Below, piece by piece: positions 33,489 through 42,620 of a DNA stretch of 64,000 nt; positions within the stretch are counted from its first letter, which is position 1; each line of letters starts with the position of its first letter. The DNA is from Burkholderia ambifaria (lineage in GTDB: Bacteria; Pseudomonadota; Gammaproteobacteria; Burkholderiales; Burkholderiaceae). The notes under the pieces are model-generated. The model saw only the letters and a list, made by a program, of their open reading frames with translations, did no database searches and was not told the origin of the DNA. Location: NCBI RefSeq assembly GCF_001443045.1, contig NZ_LKPJ01000009.1, positions 46,398 to 110,397 on the forward strand, read 5' to 3'. Position numbers and translations under genes: made by a program.

Positions 33489-35210
33489 CTACTTTCCCGT
33501 GTCCGGTACCAGGGTAATTTCCACGCGACGGTTTCGTGCGCGACCGTCGGGTGTGTCGTTGCTCGAAAGCGGGCGCGTCATGCCGTAGCCTTGAATCGCG
33601 AACCGGGTCGCAGAAATGCCGGATGCGTCGACCAGCCAGTCGCGCACGGCTTCCGCGCGCGCGGTTGACAGCTTCAGGTTGCTGTCCGGATTGCCCACGT
33701 TGTCGGTGTAGCCCGCGACGAGGATGCGTTTATCGGGATGCGCGTTGATCATGTCGAGTGCGCCAACCATTGCACGGTTCGACCCCGGCTTCAGCAGTGC
33801 CTTGCCGCTGTCGAACAGTGACATGCTGTCGAGCGAGACGACGGCAGGCGGGGGGGGAGGCGGCTCGTAAGATGCGATCGCGTTGTTCAGCACCGGCATC
33901 AGCTGCGCGCCCCGATACATGCCGAACGACAAGCGCAGCGGAACACCGGTGCGTGCGTAGCGGTCGAGTTGATCCCGATCGGCCACGAGGGCGTGTAGCG
34001 CGTCGCGCTTCGCGGCGTCATGCTTTGCCGGAATCGTCGAATAGCGGCCGAGATCGGCGGCGATACGATCCAGCAGCGCTTCGTTGTTCCTGGCTGCGCC
34101 CCAGAAGGCAACGGCGGCGGCGCAGGCGAGCAGCGCGAATGCATGGCCCACGGAGGCCTGACGAGGAGACATCCAGTATCGCCGCGGCATCGCTTCGATC
34201 AGCGACTGCGGGAGCGGCCAAGGCGTCGGCGAGGCGGCGGAGACCGTACGTGCCACGCACGTCTGCATTTCGACATCGCGTTCCCACAGGTTTCCGGACG
34301 CACTTGCCGGACCGCAGTCGATCCAGCCGGCGCCGAACTGCGCCCATGGCGCCGCCGGCAGTCGTCGGTCCGTCAGTGCGCCGAAAACGACGCGCTGCGT
34401 CCAGCCGACGATGGAGGCCAGTGAGGCGGCGCGTGTTGCGGCGATGCGATCGCCGGCCGCGCGTTGAACCTCGTTTTCCGCTGCGCGGACCACGGATTCG
34501 AAACGTTCGCCACCCGCCAGGCGCGTGGCCGACGACACGCCGTACCACGCCGGCGTCGAGAGGTCGACAGGGCCGGTGGTAAGCCGCTGGTAGACCGCGA
34601 CGTAGCCGGGTAGTCGCGTACCCAGCATGCGGGCGGCATCGGCGACGGCCTGCCGTACGGCACGCAAGTTCTGCGTCAGCGTGTCGGTTTCCGCGTGCAG
34701 CGCAGGCGCGACGGACAGCACGACGCCGTCCGGCGCCCGCCCGTCGCGCCACTGCCTGACCGCAACGGCCAGGCGCGGCAGCTCCTGTGGGCGATCGACG
34801 CGCAGCCAGATGCCGCCGTCGCCGAGGTGCACGTGTTGGGCCTCTCCCGCACGGTCGAACAGTGCGGGCAGACCATCGCCGGTCACCAGCACGAGCGGCA
34901 TGCGCGTGCGCAACTTGACCGGAATGTCAGCCGTCGCCGCGCCCAGCGCGGTCAGCAGATGCGCGCTCTGGCTACGCGCGCGGCCAAGCCTGCACGTACA
35001 CCACACCATTAGCGCGAGCGCGACAATCCCGGCGATGGCGGAAAGTGTCCAGGCGACGCCGGAACCGAGTGGAAGCACCAGCCAGATCACGGCGAGCACC
35101 AGCACAGTTGCGAATGCGACCATGAACCGGGATGGGTAACCGAGCCCTTCGTGGCCGCGATCGGGCGACCGCTTCGATTCTGCAGAGAGAGCAGGCAGGT
35201 TGGATTTCAC
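33489..35210 (-). CDS. T6SS-associated OmpA-domain membrane protein with IcmF-like N-terminal part
   Basis: A 573-residue protein. Two membrane helices at the N-terminus (FATVLVLAVIWLVLPL and WTLSAIAGIVALALMVW) are followed by a cytosolic part (LVLVTGDGLPALFDRAGE, about 95-330) that resembles the start of TssM/IcmF but has no Walker motif. A third helix (FALLACAAAVAFWGA) follows, then a periplasmic OmpA C-terminal domain with FDSGKALLKPGS, GYTDNVGN and LSTARAEAVRDWL. The OmpA domain should bind peptidoglycan, a role that TagL or an extended TssL plays elsewhere; TssL here lacks it. A GTG start at 35210 overlaps the tssL stop (GTGA). Confidence 0.82.
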   Translation of the reverse strand: MKSNLPALSAESKRSPDRGHEGLGYPSRFMVAFATVLVLAVIWLVLPLGSGVAWTLSAIAGIVALALMVWCTCRLGRARSQSAHLLTALGAATADIPVKLRTRMPLVLVTGDGLPALFDRAGEAQHVHLGDGGIWLRVDRPQELPRLAVAVRQWRDGRAPDGVVLSVAPALHAETDTLTQNLRAVRQAVADAARMLGTRLPGYVAVYQRLTTGPVDLSTPAWYGVSSATRLAGGERFESVVRAAENEVQRAAGDRIAATRAASLASIVGWTQRVVFGALTDRRLPAAPWAQFGAGWIDCGPASASGNLWERDVEMQTCVARTVSAASPTPWPLPQSLIEAMPRRYWMSPRQASVGHAFALLACAAAVAFWGAARNNEALLDRIAADLGRYSTIPAKHDAAKRDALHALVADRDQLDRYARTGVPLRLSFGMYRGAQLMPVLNNAIASYEPPPPPPAVVSLDSMSLFDSGKALLKPGSNRAMVGALDMINAHPDKRILVAGYTDNVGNPDSNLKLSTARAEAVRDWLVDASGISATRFAIQGYGMTRPLSSNDTPDGRARNRRVEITLVPDTGK

Positions 35211-35938
35211 GGGCGAATGGCCTTTGTCGCCACAAGGTGTGCGAGCTGCCCGTCGAGTACGGTCGCCCAGACGCCCCATACGATCGCGGCGGCGACGCAC
35301 GCGAGTCCAGCGATCGCCCATGGAGACAGCCGGTGGAACCAGTCGGACACGCGCCGTTCGACGCGATCCGCGATGAATGGCCGATCCGGGGCAGGGCGCA
35401 GCGCTTCCAGTCTGGCATTCAACGACGCGATCAGCGCAGCCCGTTTGGCTTCGCCGTCACGAGCGTACCGGCCCACGAATCCCATCCCGAGGATGGCCGA
35501 GTAGCACTCGAGCAACGCGACGGGCGGCGCTGGTTCGCGCATGCGCGCGTCGATCCGCTCGAATACGCGTTCACCGGCTTCGTGCAGATTGAACTGCTCC
35601 ACCTGCAGCGGCTCGCGTTCCCATGCAGCCCGGGATTCGCCGGGCAGGTGTCGCAGCGCTGCTTCGTCGAGCAGCCCGCACTGCGCAATCAGTACCTCGT
35701 TGCGCACGTCGTCCGGAAAGCCCCGGTGCTGCAGGGCACTCGAGAACTGTTCGACAAGCTGCTTGCACCGGATCCGCAATGCGACCGCGTCCTGAGCCCG
35801 TCCGCCCGAGGCGAGCGTCGTCACAAGCAGCGCGGTGTCACGCAGCAGATCGCGCATCCCTTCGCCGGGCGGGCTGCTGGCGCCCTCAGCGTTCGGCATC
35901 AGGGCCGTGTCGTTTCGGTTGGAAGTCAGGGCATTCAT
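35207..35938 (-). CDS. tssL: type VI secretion membrane protein TssL (DotU-like)
   Basis: A 243-residue protein of the DotU/TssL family. The cytosolic helical domain carries LLRDTALLVTTLASG, the hydrophobic bundle SAILGMGFVGRYA and a single C-terminal membrane helix (WAIAGLACVAAAIVWGVWATVL, about 212-233). It stays in the inner-membrane complex with TssM and TssJ. It has no fused peptidoglycan-binding domain. The ATG overlaps the tssK stop by 4 bp (ATGA) and its own stop overlaps the next start, so translation is coupled. Confidence 0.94.
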   Translation of the reverse strand: MNALTSNRNDTALMPNAEGASSPPGEGMRDLLRDTALLVTTLASGGRAQDAVALRIRCKQLVEQFSSALQHRGFPDDVRNEVLIAQCGLLDEAALRHLPGESRAAWEREPLQVEQFNLHEAGERVFERIDARMREPAPPVALLECYSAILGMGFVGRYARDGEAKRAALIASLNARLEALRPAPDRPFIADRVERRVSDWFHRLSPWAIAGLACVAAAIVWGVWATVLDGQLAHLVATKAIRP

Positions 35939-37287
35939 GAATGCAGCACGGCGTAAAGTTCGAGCGAGGCGTCGGGTACCGACGCGGGCAGGTAGATCTG
36001 GCAGGCTCGCGCGGCGAGCATCTTCGCGTGCACGGCACTGGACGCGTCCAGTGCGAAATACTGATTGTCCAGACGCACGGGGATCGCACCCGGTACGCGC
36101 TGGACAGCCTTGAGCGGGACGCCCAGCAGAGCCGAATTGATGATGTGTTCGACGTCGTCGGGAGCGCCGATCTTGCAAAGCCGTGGAAACTGTTCGACCA
36201 GCTCGAACGCGGGCATCGGCGCGTTGACCGACAGATACCAGTCGGCGGCATCCGCGACGATCCGTTCGTCGAGGAACTGGCCGGTCCAGGTGGTCGGCCC
36301 CTTGCGGGTGAGGCCGATCGACACGACCCGCGACGGAATGATGGCGTCGAGCAGATTGCGGATCAGCGATTCCAGTCTCGCGAACACCTCGTCGGCTCGC
36401 GCATGGTCGTACGCTGGAATGTCGGTGAGCTGCGCTTCGGTCGAGAACGTCATCAGCGCGCTCGTCAATTGCGCGAGTGTCGTGTACAGATGCTCCGGCG
36501 GGCGATTCGGATGCGCGGCGAACAGTCGCAACTGCGGCCAGGCCGCGTGGATGCAATGCAGCAACCAGAAGAGTTGCACATCGGCCACGCCGTATTCCGC
36601 GACCTCGGCGATGCGTTCGCTACGACGCGTACCGAGCGCGAGCGTCTTGGCGTGCAGGATGTCTGCCAGACGATTGATCCGCTCGATGTGCAGTGCATGG
36701 CCGCCGAGCGTGAGGCACGGCGGCACGAATTGTCGATCGACCTGGAACTGGCCGCCAGATCCGCGCGTCAGTCGCGCGATCGCACAGACCGTGTCGTCGG
36801 CGTGCGACTCGAAGTCGAAAACCAGCCGCACTGCACGCCGTTCGACTGCGATTTCCGCGTCGCCGGTTCCGTTCAGGTCCGCGACCTTGACGAATTCACG
36901 GTAAGCGCGCCGTGGGCGAGCGAGCGACGCCTCGTCGAAACGGCAGTTGCTGCCATTCGCATCCGGCAACGCGAGCGCGGCGAACACAACGACGCTCTGC
37001 ATGTCCGCTGGCACGCCTTGCGTCAGATCGCGCGCAGACGGCAGCGTATCGGCGACGGTCGTATCGATCGGCGTGCCGTCCGGAAAACACAGCCTCAGGC
37101 GGGCGAGTTTCAGGCGCCCTGTCGACAGCGCTTCTTCGTCGATCTCTACTCCAAGCGTTCCCCACGGCTGCGCCATAGCCGCGCAGGCGTACTGACGTAG
37201 CGCAAATTCAGCCCATCTATCCTGTTGCTGAAAATGCTGCTGCGTCAGGATGAGGCCCTCGTGCCATAGCGGCTTCGCGATTCGCAT
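35935..37287 (-). CDS. tssK: type VI secretion baseplate protein TssK
   Basis: A 450-residue protein of the TssK family. The N-terminus reads KPLWHEGLILTQQHFQQQDRWAEF, the family hallmark, and the C-terminal part has PAFELVEQFPRLCKIGAPDDVEHIINSALLG. TssK links the baseplate wedge to the TssL/TssM membrane complex. The ATG at 37287 is used because the MRIAKP start is the family start and GAGAG precedes it; an in-frame ATG at 37326 adds a polar tail. It is the first gene of the minus-strand operon. Confidence 0.95.
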   Translation of the reverse strand: MRIAKPLWHEGLILTQQHFQQQDRWAEFALRQYACAAMAQPWGTLGVEIDEEALSTGRLKLARLRLCFPDGTPIDTTVADTLPSARDLTQGVPADMQSVVVFAALALPDANGSNCRFDEASLARPRRAYREFVKVADLNGTGDAEIAVERRAVRLVFDFESHADDTVCAIARLTRGSGGQFQVDRQFVPPCLTLGGHALHIERINRLADILHAKTLALGTRRSERIAEVAEYGVADVQLFWLLHCIHAAWPQLRLFAAHPNRPPEHLYTTLAQLTSALMTFSTEAQLTDIPAYDHARADEVFARLESLIRNLLDAIIPSRVVSIGLTRKGPTTWTGQFLDERIVADAADWYLSVNAPMPAFELVEQFPRLCKIGAPDDVEHIINSALLGVPLKAVQRVPGAIPVRLDNQYFALDASSAVHAKMLAARACQIYLPASVPDASLELYAVLHS

Positions 37288-37334
37288 GGTCTCTCGTGTG
37301 GTGTGTCTGTTCGTTATTCGGTCCAAGGGCGTAA

Positions 37335-37364
37335 CCTATACATGACATTTTTTGCAATGTACAA
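37335..37364 (-). promoter_or_regulatory. candidate sigma-70 promoter of the tssK operon
   Basis: On the minus strand TTGTAC (37359-37364) and TATAGG (37335-37340) stand 18 bp apart, placing the start near 37328 and leaving a leader of about 40 nt to the tssK ATG. It lies in the AT-rich intergenic region. The match to consensus is moderate. Confidence 0.45.
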
Positions 37365-37690
37365 CCCATTTTGGAAAATCCAACTAGTTTGGTTTACTAA
37401 TTTGAAATCCGGGAAATGTGAACAAATGAGACGCTTCGTCGGGCGATTATTTTTGGGATATATGGTTTTTGATGAATTTGCGTGTCGCTGGAAAGAGTGA
37501 CGTGTGAATAGTGGGGAAGGCGACGGTGGCCCGCCTGATAGGGGATTGGGGCGAACGTGAATGAATTGAGGTGGCGTCTTTCGGGGCTGGCATGTCAATT
37601 ATCTCGAAAATAATCGATGTCTTTCGAATTTGTTAATTGTTTCGGGATGTTTGCGATTTCTTGCATTTGGTGATTGTGGTTTTTGAGCGA
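37365..37690. other. AT-rich divergent control region of the T6SS locus
   Basis: The 598-bp gap between tssK and tssB is much richer in A+T than the flanking genes and codes for no convincing protein. The middle contains long A and T runs, as in DNA that binds nucleoid silencers such as H-NS or MvaT-type proteins. Regulation of both operons presumably acts here. Confidence 0.6.
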
Positions 37691-37696
37691 CGCGCT

Positions 37697-37726
37697 TTGA
37701 CTGTCCAAGCGTTTGCCGTGTATAAG
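37697..37726 (+). promoter_or_regulatory. candidate sigma-70 promoter of the tssB operon
   Basis: TTGACT (37697-37702) and TATAAG (37721-37726) with an 18-bp spacer make a near-consensus promoter. The start would be near 37733, leaving a leader of about 150 nt before the tssB ATG. Confidence 0.6.
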
Positions 37727-37885
37727 TCCCATGCGATTCAGTCATACGAGCGGAGGCCATGCGATGAAATATCGATCGAGACATCCTGCGCATTGAATCC
37801 CGTGCGTGATGTATCGACGAGGCCATCGTGTTGAATGCGCCGTGCTCCTGCCCAACGCTTGACCACCACTAAATAAGGATTGCAA

Positions 37886-38398
37886 ATGGATAGCTTCCAG
37901 AGGGAAATTCCAAAGAGCCGTGTCTCGATTACGCTGGATTTGCATACGGGCGGGGCCCAGAAGAAGGTCGAGTTGCCGTTGAAGCTGCTCGTCGCGGGCG
38001 ACTTCAGCGCGGGCCGTGAACAGGCGCCGCTGGCCGAACGCAAGAAGGTCAATATCGACAAGAACAACTTCGATGCAGTCCTGGCCGACTACGCGCCGGA
38101 TCTCAAGATTGCTGCGGAGAACACCCTGACCGGCGACGGCTCGGAACTGCCCGTCAATCTCTCGTTCCGCTCGATGAAGGATTTCGAGCCCGAGCAGGTT
38201 GCTCGCCAGATTCCCGAGCTGCAAGCGATGCTGGCGATGCGCAATCTGTTGCGCGACCTCAAGTCGAATCTGCTCGACAACGTCATGTTCCGCCGTGAGT
38301 TCGAGAAGATCCTGAAGGACCAGCGCCTCTCCGACAAGCTGCGTGGCGAACTGGGGCAAATCGCGACGGTCACCCTGCAACAGGAAGGCCGTGCGTGA
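37886..38398 (+). CDS. tssB: type VI secretion sheath small subunit TssB
   Basis: A 170-residue protein with the TssB/VipA pattern: SFQREIPKSRVSITLDLHTGG near the start, then LPLKLLVAGDFS, and a C-terminal helix (LLRDLKSNLLDNVMFRREFE) that engages TssC. TssB and TssC form the contractile sheath. The ATG at 37886 has TAAGGA 7 nt upstream; an in-frame TTG at 37880 is less likely. It leads the plus-strand operon, with tssC 73 bp downstream. Confidence 0.95.
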   Translation: MDSFQREIPKSRVSITLDLHTGGAQKKVELPLKLLVAGDFSAGREQAPLAERKKVNIDKNNFDAVLADYAPDLKIAAENTLTGDGSELPVNLSFRSMKDFEPEQVARQIPELQAMLAMRNLLRDLKSNLLDNVMFRREFEKILKDQRLSDKLRGELGQIATVTLQQEGRA

Positions 38399-38471
38399 GC
38401 GCGGCCGGCCCAAGACGGCCGTCACCGCCTCCCGCAACCAGGCAGCCATACCAAACGTGACTGAGAGACAC

Positions 38472-40004
38472 ATGAACCAGAATGAATCGCGCCAGGGCGC
38501 TACGGAAACGATGGTGCTCGAAAACGACAGCGTCTACGCCACGCTGTGCAACAAGATCAACCTGAAGCCGGTCGCCGAGGCGCGGCCGCTGGAAGCATTC
38601 CGCGACAACGACGCATTGTCGGAGGCATCGGCCGACGAACGGGTCGCGCGCGGCATGGACGCGCTGCTCAACCTGATCGCGAAGGAAAGCAAGCCGGTCG
38701 ACCGACTCGACAAGTCGCTGCTCGATTTTTACATCGGGCAGCTTGATCGGCAGATCGGCCGCCAGCTCGACGCGGTCATGCATGCTCCGGATTTCCAGGC
38801 GCTCGAAGGTCGCTGGCGCGGCCTGAAGATGCTCGTGTCGCGCACGGACTTCCGCAAGAATGCCCGAATCGAGGTGCTGGATGTGTCGAAGGATGCGCTG
38901 CAACGCGACTTCGAGGACTCGCCGGAACTGATCCAGAGCGGCCTGTATCGCCTCACGTACATTGAGGAATACGACACGCCGGGCGGCCAGCCCATCAGCG
39001 CAATGATCAGCGATTTCGAATTCGCGAACTCGCCGATGGATGTCGCGCTGCTGCGTAATATTTCGAAGGTTGCGGCCGCAGCGCACATGCCGTTCATCGG
39101 CTCGGTGGGTGCAGCGTTCTTCGGCAAGAATTCGATGGAGGAAGTCGCGTCCATCCAGGACATCGGCAACTACTTCGATCGTGCCGAGTACATCAAGTGG
39201 AAGAGTTTCCGAGACACCGACGATGCGCGCTATGTTGGCCTGACGATGCCGCGCGTGCTCGGCCGCCTGCCGTACGGCAAGGATACGACGCCGGTGCGTG
39301 CGTTCAACTACCAAGAGGCGGTGAAGGGCCCGGACCACGACAAGTATCTGTGGGTCAACGCGTCGTTCGCGTTCGCGGCCAACATGGTGCGCAGCTTCGT
39401 CAGCAACGGCTGGTGCGTGCAGATTCGTGGCCCGCAGGCAGGCGGCAAGGTGGAAGACCTGCCGGTTCACCTGTATGACCTCGGTACCGGTGTGCAGCCG
39501 AAGATTCCGACCGAAGTGCTGATTCCGGAAACGCGCGAGTTCGAGTTCGCGAATCTCGGCTTCATTCCGCTGTCGTTCTACAAGAACCACGACTTCGCAT
39601 GCTTCTTCTCGGCCAGCTCGACGCAAAAGCCGGCGTTGTACGAGACGAAGGAGGCGACGGCCAATAGCCGCATCAACGCGCGCTTGCCGTACATCTTCCT
39701 GCTGTCGCGCATCGCGCACTACCTGAAGCTGATTCAGCGCGAGAACATCGGCACGACCAAGGACCGGCGTCTGCTCGAACTCGAGCTGAACAACTGGATC
39801 AAGGGGCTCGTGACCGAGATGAAGGATCCGGGCGACGAGCTGCAGGCGTCGCACCCGCTGCGCGAGGCGAAGGTGACGGTCGAGGACATCGAGGACAACC
39901 CGGGCTTTTTCCGCATCAAGCTCTTCATCATCCCGCACTTCCAGGTCGAGGGCATGGACATCGGCTTGTCGCTCGTGTCGCAGATGCCGAAGGCCAAGGG
40001 CTGA
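38472..40004 (+). CDS. tssC: type VI secretion sheath large subunit TssC
   Basis: A 510-residue protein of the TssC/VipB family. It shows the conserved stretches LEGRWRGLKMLVSRTDFRKN, IGSVGAAFFGKNSMEEV, GLTMPRVLGRLPYG and the C-terminal GFFRIKLFIIPHFQVEGMDI. It makes the outer wall of the sheath and exposes the ClpV site after contraction. The ATG at 38472 fits the family start (MNQNESRQ). In many T6SS loci hcp follows tssC; here vgrG follows 83 bp later and hcp lies in the other operon. Confidence 0.96.
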   Translation: MNQNESRQGATETMVLENDSVYATLCNKINLKPVAEARPLEAFRDNDALSEASADERVARGMDALLNLIAKESKPVDRLDKSLLDFYIGQLDRQIGRQLDAVMHAPDFQALEGRWRGLKMLVSRTDFRKNARIEVLDVSKDALQRDFEDSPELIQSGLYRLTYIEEYDTPGGQPISAMISDFEFANSPMDVALLRNISKVAAAAHMPFIGSVGAAFFGKNSMEEVASIQDIGNYFDRAEYIKWKSFRDTDDARYVGLTMPRVLGRLPYGKDTTPVRAFNYQEAVKGPDHDKYLWVNASFAFAANMVRSFVSNGWCVQIRGPQAGGKVEDLPVHLYDLGTGVQPKIPTEVLIPETREFEFANLGFIPLSFYKNHDFACFFSASSTQKPALYETKEATANSRINARLPYIFLLSRIAHYLKLIQRENIGTTKDRRLLELELNNWIKGLVTEMKDPGDELQASHPLREAKVTVEDIEDNPGFFRIKLFIIPHFQVEGMDIGLSLVSQMPKAKG

Positions 40005-40087
40005 TCCGACGTTTCATGCATGACCCGCCGGGGCGCCGATGGCTGCTCCGGCGGCACCGTTGTGTTCGTGCACCTGAGAGAAAAACC

Positions 40088-42559
40088 ATGTCGATGATCC
40101 TGCCGTCGCAGGCTTATGAATTGAAGCTGGCGCCGCACCCGGCGCCGACGTCCGTGCTGCGGTTTACGGGCCGGGACGCCGTGAGCGAGTTGTACCGCTA
40201 CGACATCGAATTCACGAGCCCGATGGCGGGTATTCCAATGGATCAAGTGGTCGGCCGCCCCGCGAAATTCATCGTCGCACCGGTCGATCCGAACCTGGAC
40301 TATCTGCGCAGAATGTTTGGCGAGAACGCCGGGCAATTCAGTACGATGTCGCCGGCATATACGATCCACGGCGTCATCACGCAGTTCGACGAGTTCGGCA
40401 GTTCGGCCGATCAGACCCACTATCGGGTGCGGCTCGAGCCGAAGCTCGCCGACCTGAACCGAGGCGCGACGAGCCGGCTGTTCCAGAAGCAGTCCGTCGA
40501 GGAGATCGTGACCGACACGCTGCGCCATTACGGCTACCGGGCCGGGGTCGACTTCCTGTTTCAGCTGCGCGGCGAATACAAGCGGCGCGAGTACATCACC
40601 CAGTATCACGAAACGACATTTGTCTTTATCCAGCGTATTTGTGCGGAGGAAGGGATCTGGTTCCGCTGGGAGCAGAAGAAGGATCACGCGGTGCTCGTGT
40701 TTGGCGACGATCTGGATGCCTACGCACGCAAGCAACGCACCGTGTCGTACCGACGAGACGCCGGGCTCGAGAGTGCCGGCGCGGACGCGATCAAGACGCT
40801 CGAGAAGCGGACGCGGCGTGTACCTGAGGCCGTGCGGCTGCACGACTACAACCATCGGCAGGCCGGTGTGTCGCTGCTGGTCGAGGAAAATGCCGCGCGC
40901 GACGACACGACGACGAGCGGTATTCACTATCGTTGGGGCGAGCATTACGAGACGCCGGAAGAGGGTAAGGACGTGGCCCGCCGGCGTCACGAGGCGCATC
41001 TCGCAGCGCAGATCACGTTCAAGGGCACGGGCAATCCGTTCTGGCTCGAAGCGGGTGAAGTCATGCGGATCGAGCCGAACCGGGCCGACGCGAAGCATGG
41101 GATCTTCATCACGGCGGTGGAGTCGCAGGGCGGGCGCGATCAGTCGTATTGGATGACCTTTGAGGGGATTCCGTCTGATCGTGTGTGGCGCACGCCGATC
41201 GATACCATCGAGCGACCGGCCATCGACGGCATTTTGCCCGCACGCATTACATCCCCCGGTGATTATAAGTATGCCTATCTGACTGAACAGGGCTGGTATG
41301 TAATCAAGCTGCCGTTCGATCTCGATGAGTGGAGCCCGGGTGGGACAAGCCGGCCTGTGCGGTTCGCGAAGCCGTATAGCGGTGACAACTACGGGCATCA
41401 CTTTCCGCTGATCGATGGGGCGGAGGTGGCCGTTGTTTTCACGCAAGGTCATCCGGATCGGCCTGTGATCATCGGGGCGATGCATGACAGCGTGCATCCG
41501 GATCTCGTCACCAGTCAGAACCACACCCGGAATCTGATCCGCACCGCCGCGCGGAACGAACTGCGGATGGAGGATAAAGAAGGTGTCGAGCACGTTCATC
41601 TGACGACGCCGTTTCAGACCAGTGAGCTCAATCTGGGGCATATGGTTGACGGTGAACGCGAGGAACGTGGGCGTGGTGCGGAGCTCCGAACGGACGGCCA
41701 CGTCGCCATTCGCGGTGCAAAAGGCGTTCTAGTCACGGCAGAGGCCCAACCGGCAGGCAATGGTCAACAGCTCGCGATGGAGCGTGCGCAGGGATTACTC
41801 GATCTGGCGCTTCAGCAAATGCGCGGGCTCGGAGAGGCCGCGCAAACCGCGCAGGCCGTGGCGGCCGACTATGACCGCCAGCGCTTGTTGCTTGACGAGA
41901 CGTTGAAAGAACTCAAGAAGGCAGGGGTTCTCGTGAGCGCCCCGGACGGCATGGGCCTCGCTTCAGGAACGGATCTTCAGATCACCGCGAACGACAATTT
42001 GATTGCCACTACCGGCGGGAATGCCGATTTCGGCGTCATGAAGCGGTTTACCGTGTCAGCAGGCGAACTCGTATCGATCTTCGCGCAGAAACTTGGCTTG
42101 AAGCTCTTTGCCGCCCGGGGAAAAGTTGAGATCCAGGCACAAAGTGACGACATGCACCTGATGTCCGACAAGGACATGCGAATCACGAGCGCGAACGGGC
42201 GGGTCACGATCGAGGCGAAAAGCGAACTTATTCTCAGGTGCGGCGGTTCATACATCCGAATTGCATCGACCGGCATCGAAGACGGGACTCAAGGAAATCG
42301 GACCATCAAATCGGCGGCATTCAGTCGCCAGGGACCTAGCTCGCTTGCCGAGTCGATGAACACATGGCGGCACGCAAATTTTGATGAGGAGTTTGTCATC
42401 AAGTGGCCCTATAGCGGAAGGCCGGTGAACAACCGTAAATATTCAATTATTCGGGAGGACGGGAGCGTAATCCGTGGCGTTACCGACGCAGACGGCAAGA
42501 CCGGACTACAAAGGACGCTCTTCGCCGAAGGGATGCGGTTACGCATTGATCCGGAGTGA
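40088..42559 (+). CDS. vgrG: type VI secretion spike protein VgrG (TssI)
   Basis: An 823-residue VgrG. The gp27-like part (1 to about 360) has YRYDIEFTSPMAGI and GYRAGVDFLFQL. The gp5-like OB-fold and beta-helix region follows with PFDLDEWSPGGTSRPVRFAKP, HHFPLIDGAEVAVVF and DRPVIIGAMHDS. The DUF2345 stretch covers about 600-760, and a final short domain (YSIIREDGSVIRGVTDADGK) ends the protein. It tips the Hcp tube and delivers cargo. No enzymatic domain is fused to the end. The lipase gene follows 61 bp later, so VgrG probably loads it. Confidence 0.95.
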   Translation: MSMILPSQAYELKLAPHPAPTSVLRFTGRDAVSELYRYDIEFTSPMAGIPMDQVVGRPAKFIVAPVDPNLDYLRRMFGENAGQFSTMSPAYTIHGVITQFDEFGSSADQTHYRVRLEPKLADLNRGATSRLFQKQSVEEIVTDTLRHYGYRAGVDFLFQLRGEYKRREYITQYHETTFVFIQRICAEEGIWFRWEQKKDHAVLVFGDDLDAYARKQRTVSYRRDAGLESAGADAIKTLEKRTRRVPEAVRLHDYNHRQAGVSLLVEENAARDDTTTSGIHYRWGEHYETPEEGKDVARRRHEAHLAAQITFKGTGNPFWLEAGEVMRIEPNRADAKHGIFITAVESQGGRDQSYWMTFEGIPSDRVWRTPIDTIERPAIDGILPARITSPGDYKYAYLTEQGWYVIKLPFDLDEWSPGGTSRPVRFAKPYSGDNYGHHFPLIDGAEVAVVFTQGHPDRPVIIGAMHDSVHPDLVTSQNHTRNLIRTAARNELRMEDKEGVEHVHLTTPFQTSELNLGHMVDGEREERGRGAELRTDGHVAIRGAKGVLVTAEAQPAGNGQQLAMERAQGLLDLALQQMRGLGEAAQTAQAVAADYDRQRLLLDETLKELKKAGVLVSAPDGMGLASGTDLQITANDNLIATTGGNADFGVMKRFTVSAGELVSIFAQKLGLKLFAARGKVEIQAQSDDMHLMSDKDMRITSANGRVTIEAKSELILRCGGSYIRIASTGIEDGTQGNRTIKSAAFSRQGPSSLAESMNTWRHANFDEEFVIKWPYSGRPVNNRKYSIIREDGSVIRGVTDADGKTGLQRTLFAEGMRLRIDPE

Positions 42560-42620
42560 TCGTTGTCCTTGCGCTTTCCTCAACTCACCAGTTGCTACCA
42601 GACATGACGGAGCCATTCAA

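Noticed and set aside
39734..41701. 655-residue minus-strand open frame
   Set aside because: It is antisense to vgrG and tssC, both well-supported genes.
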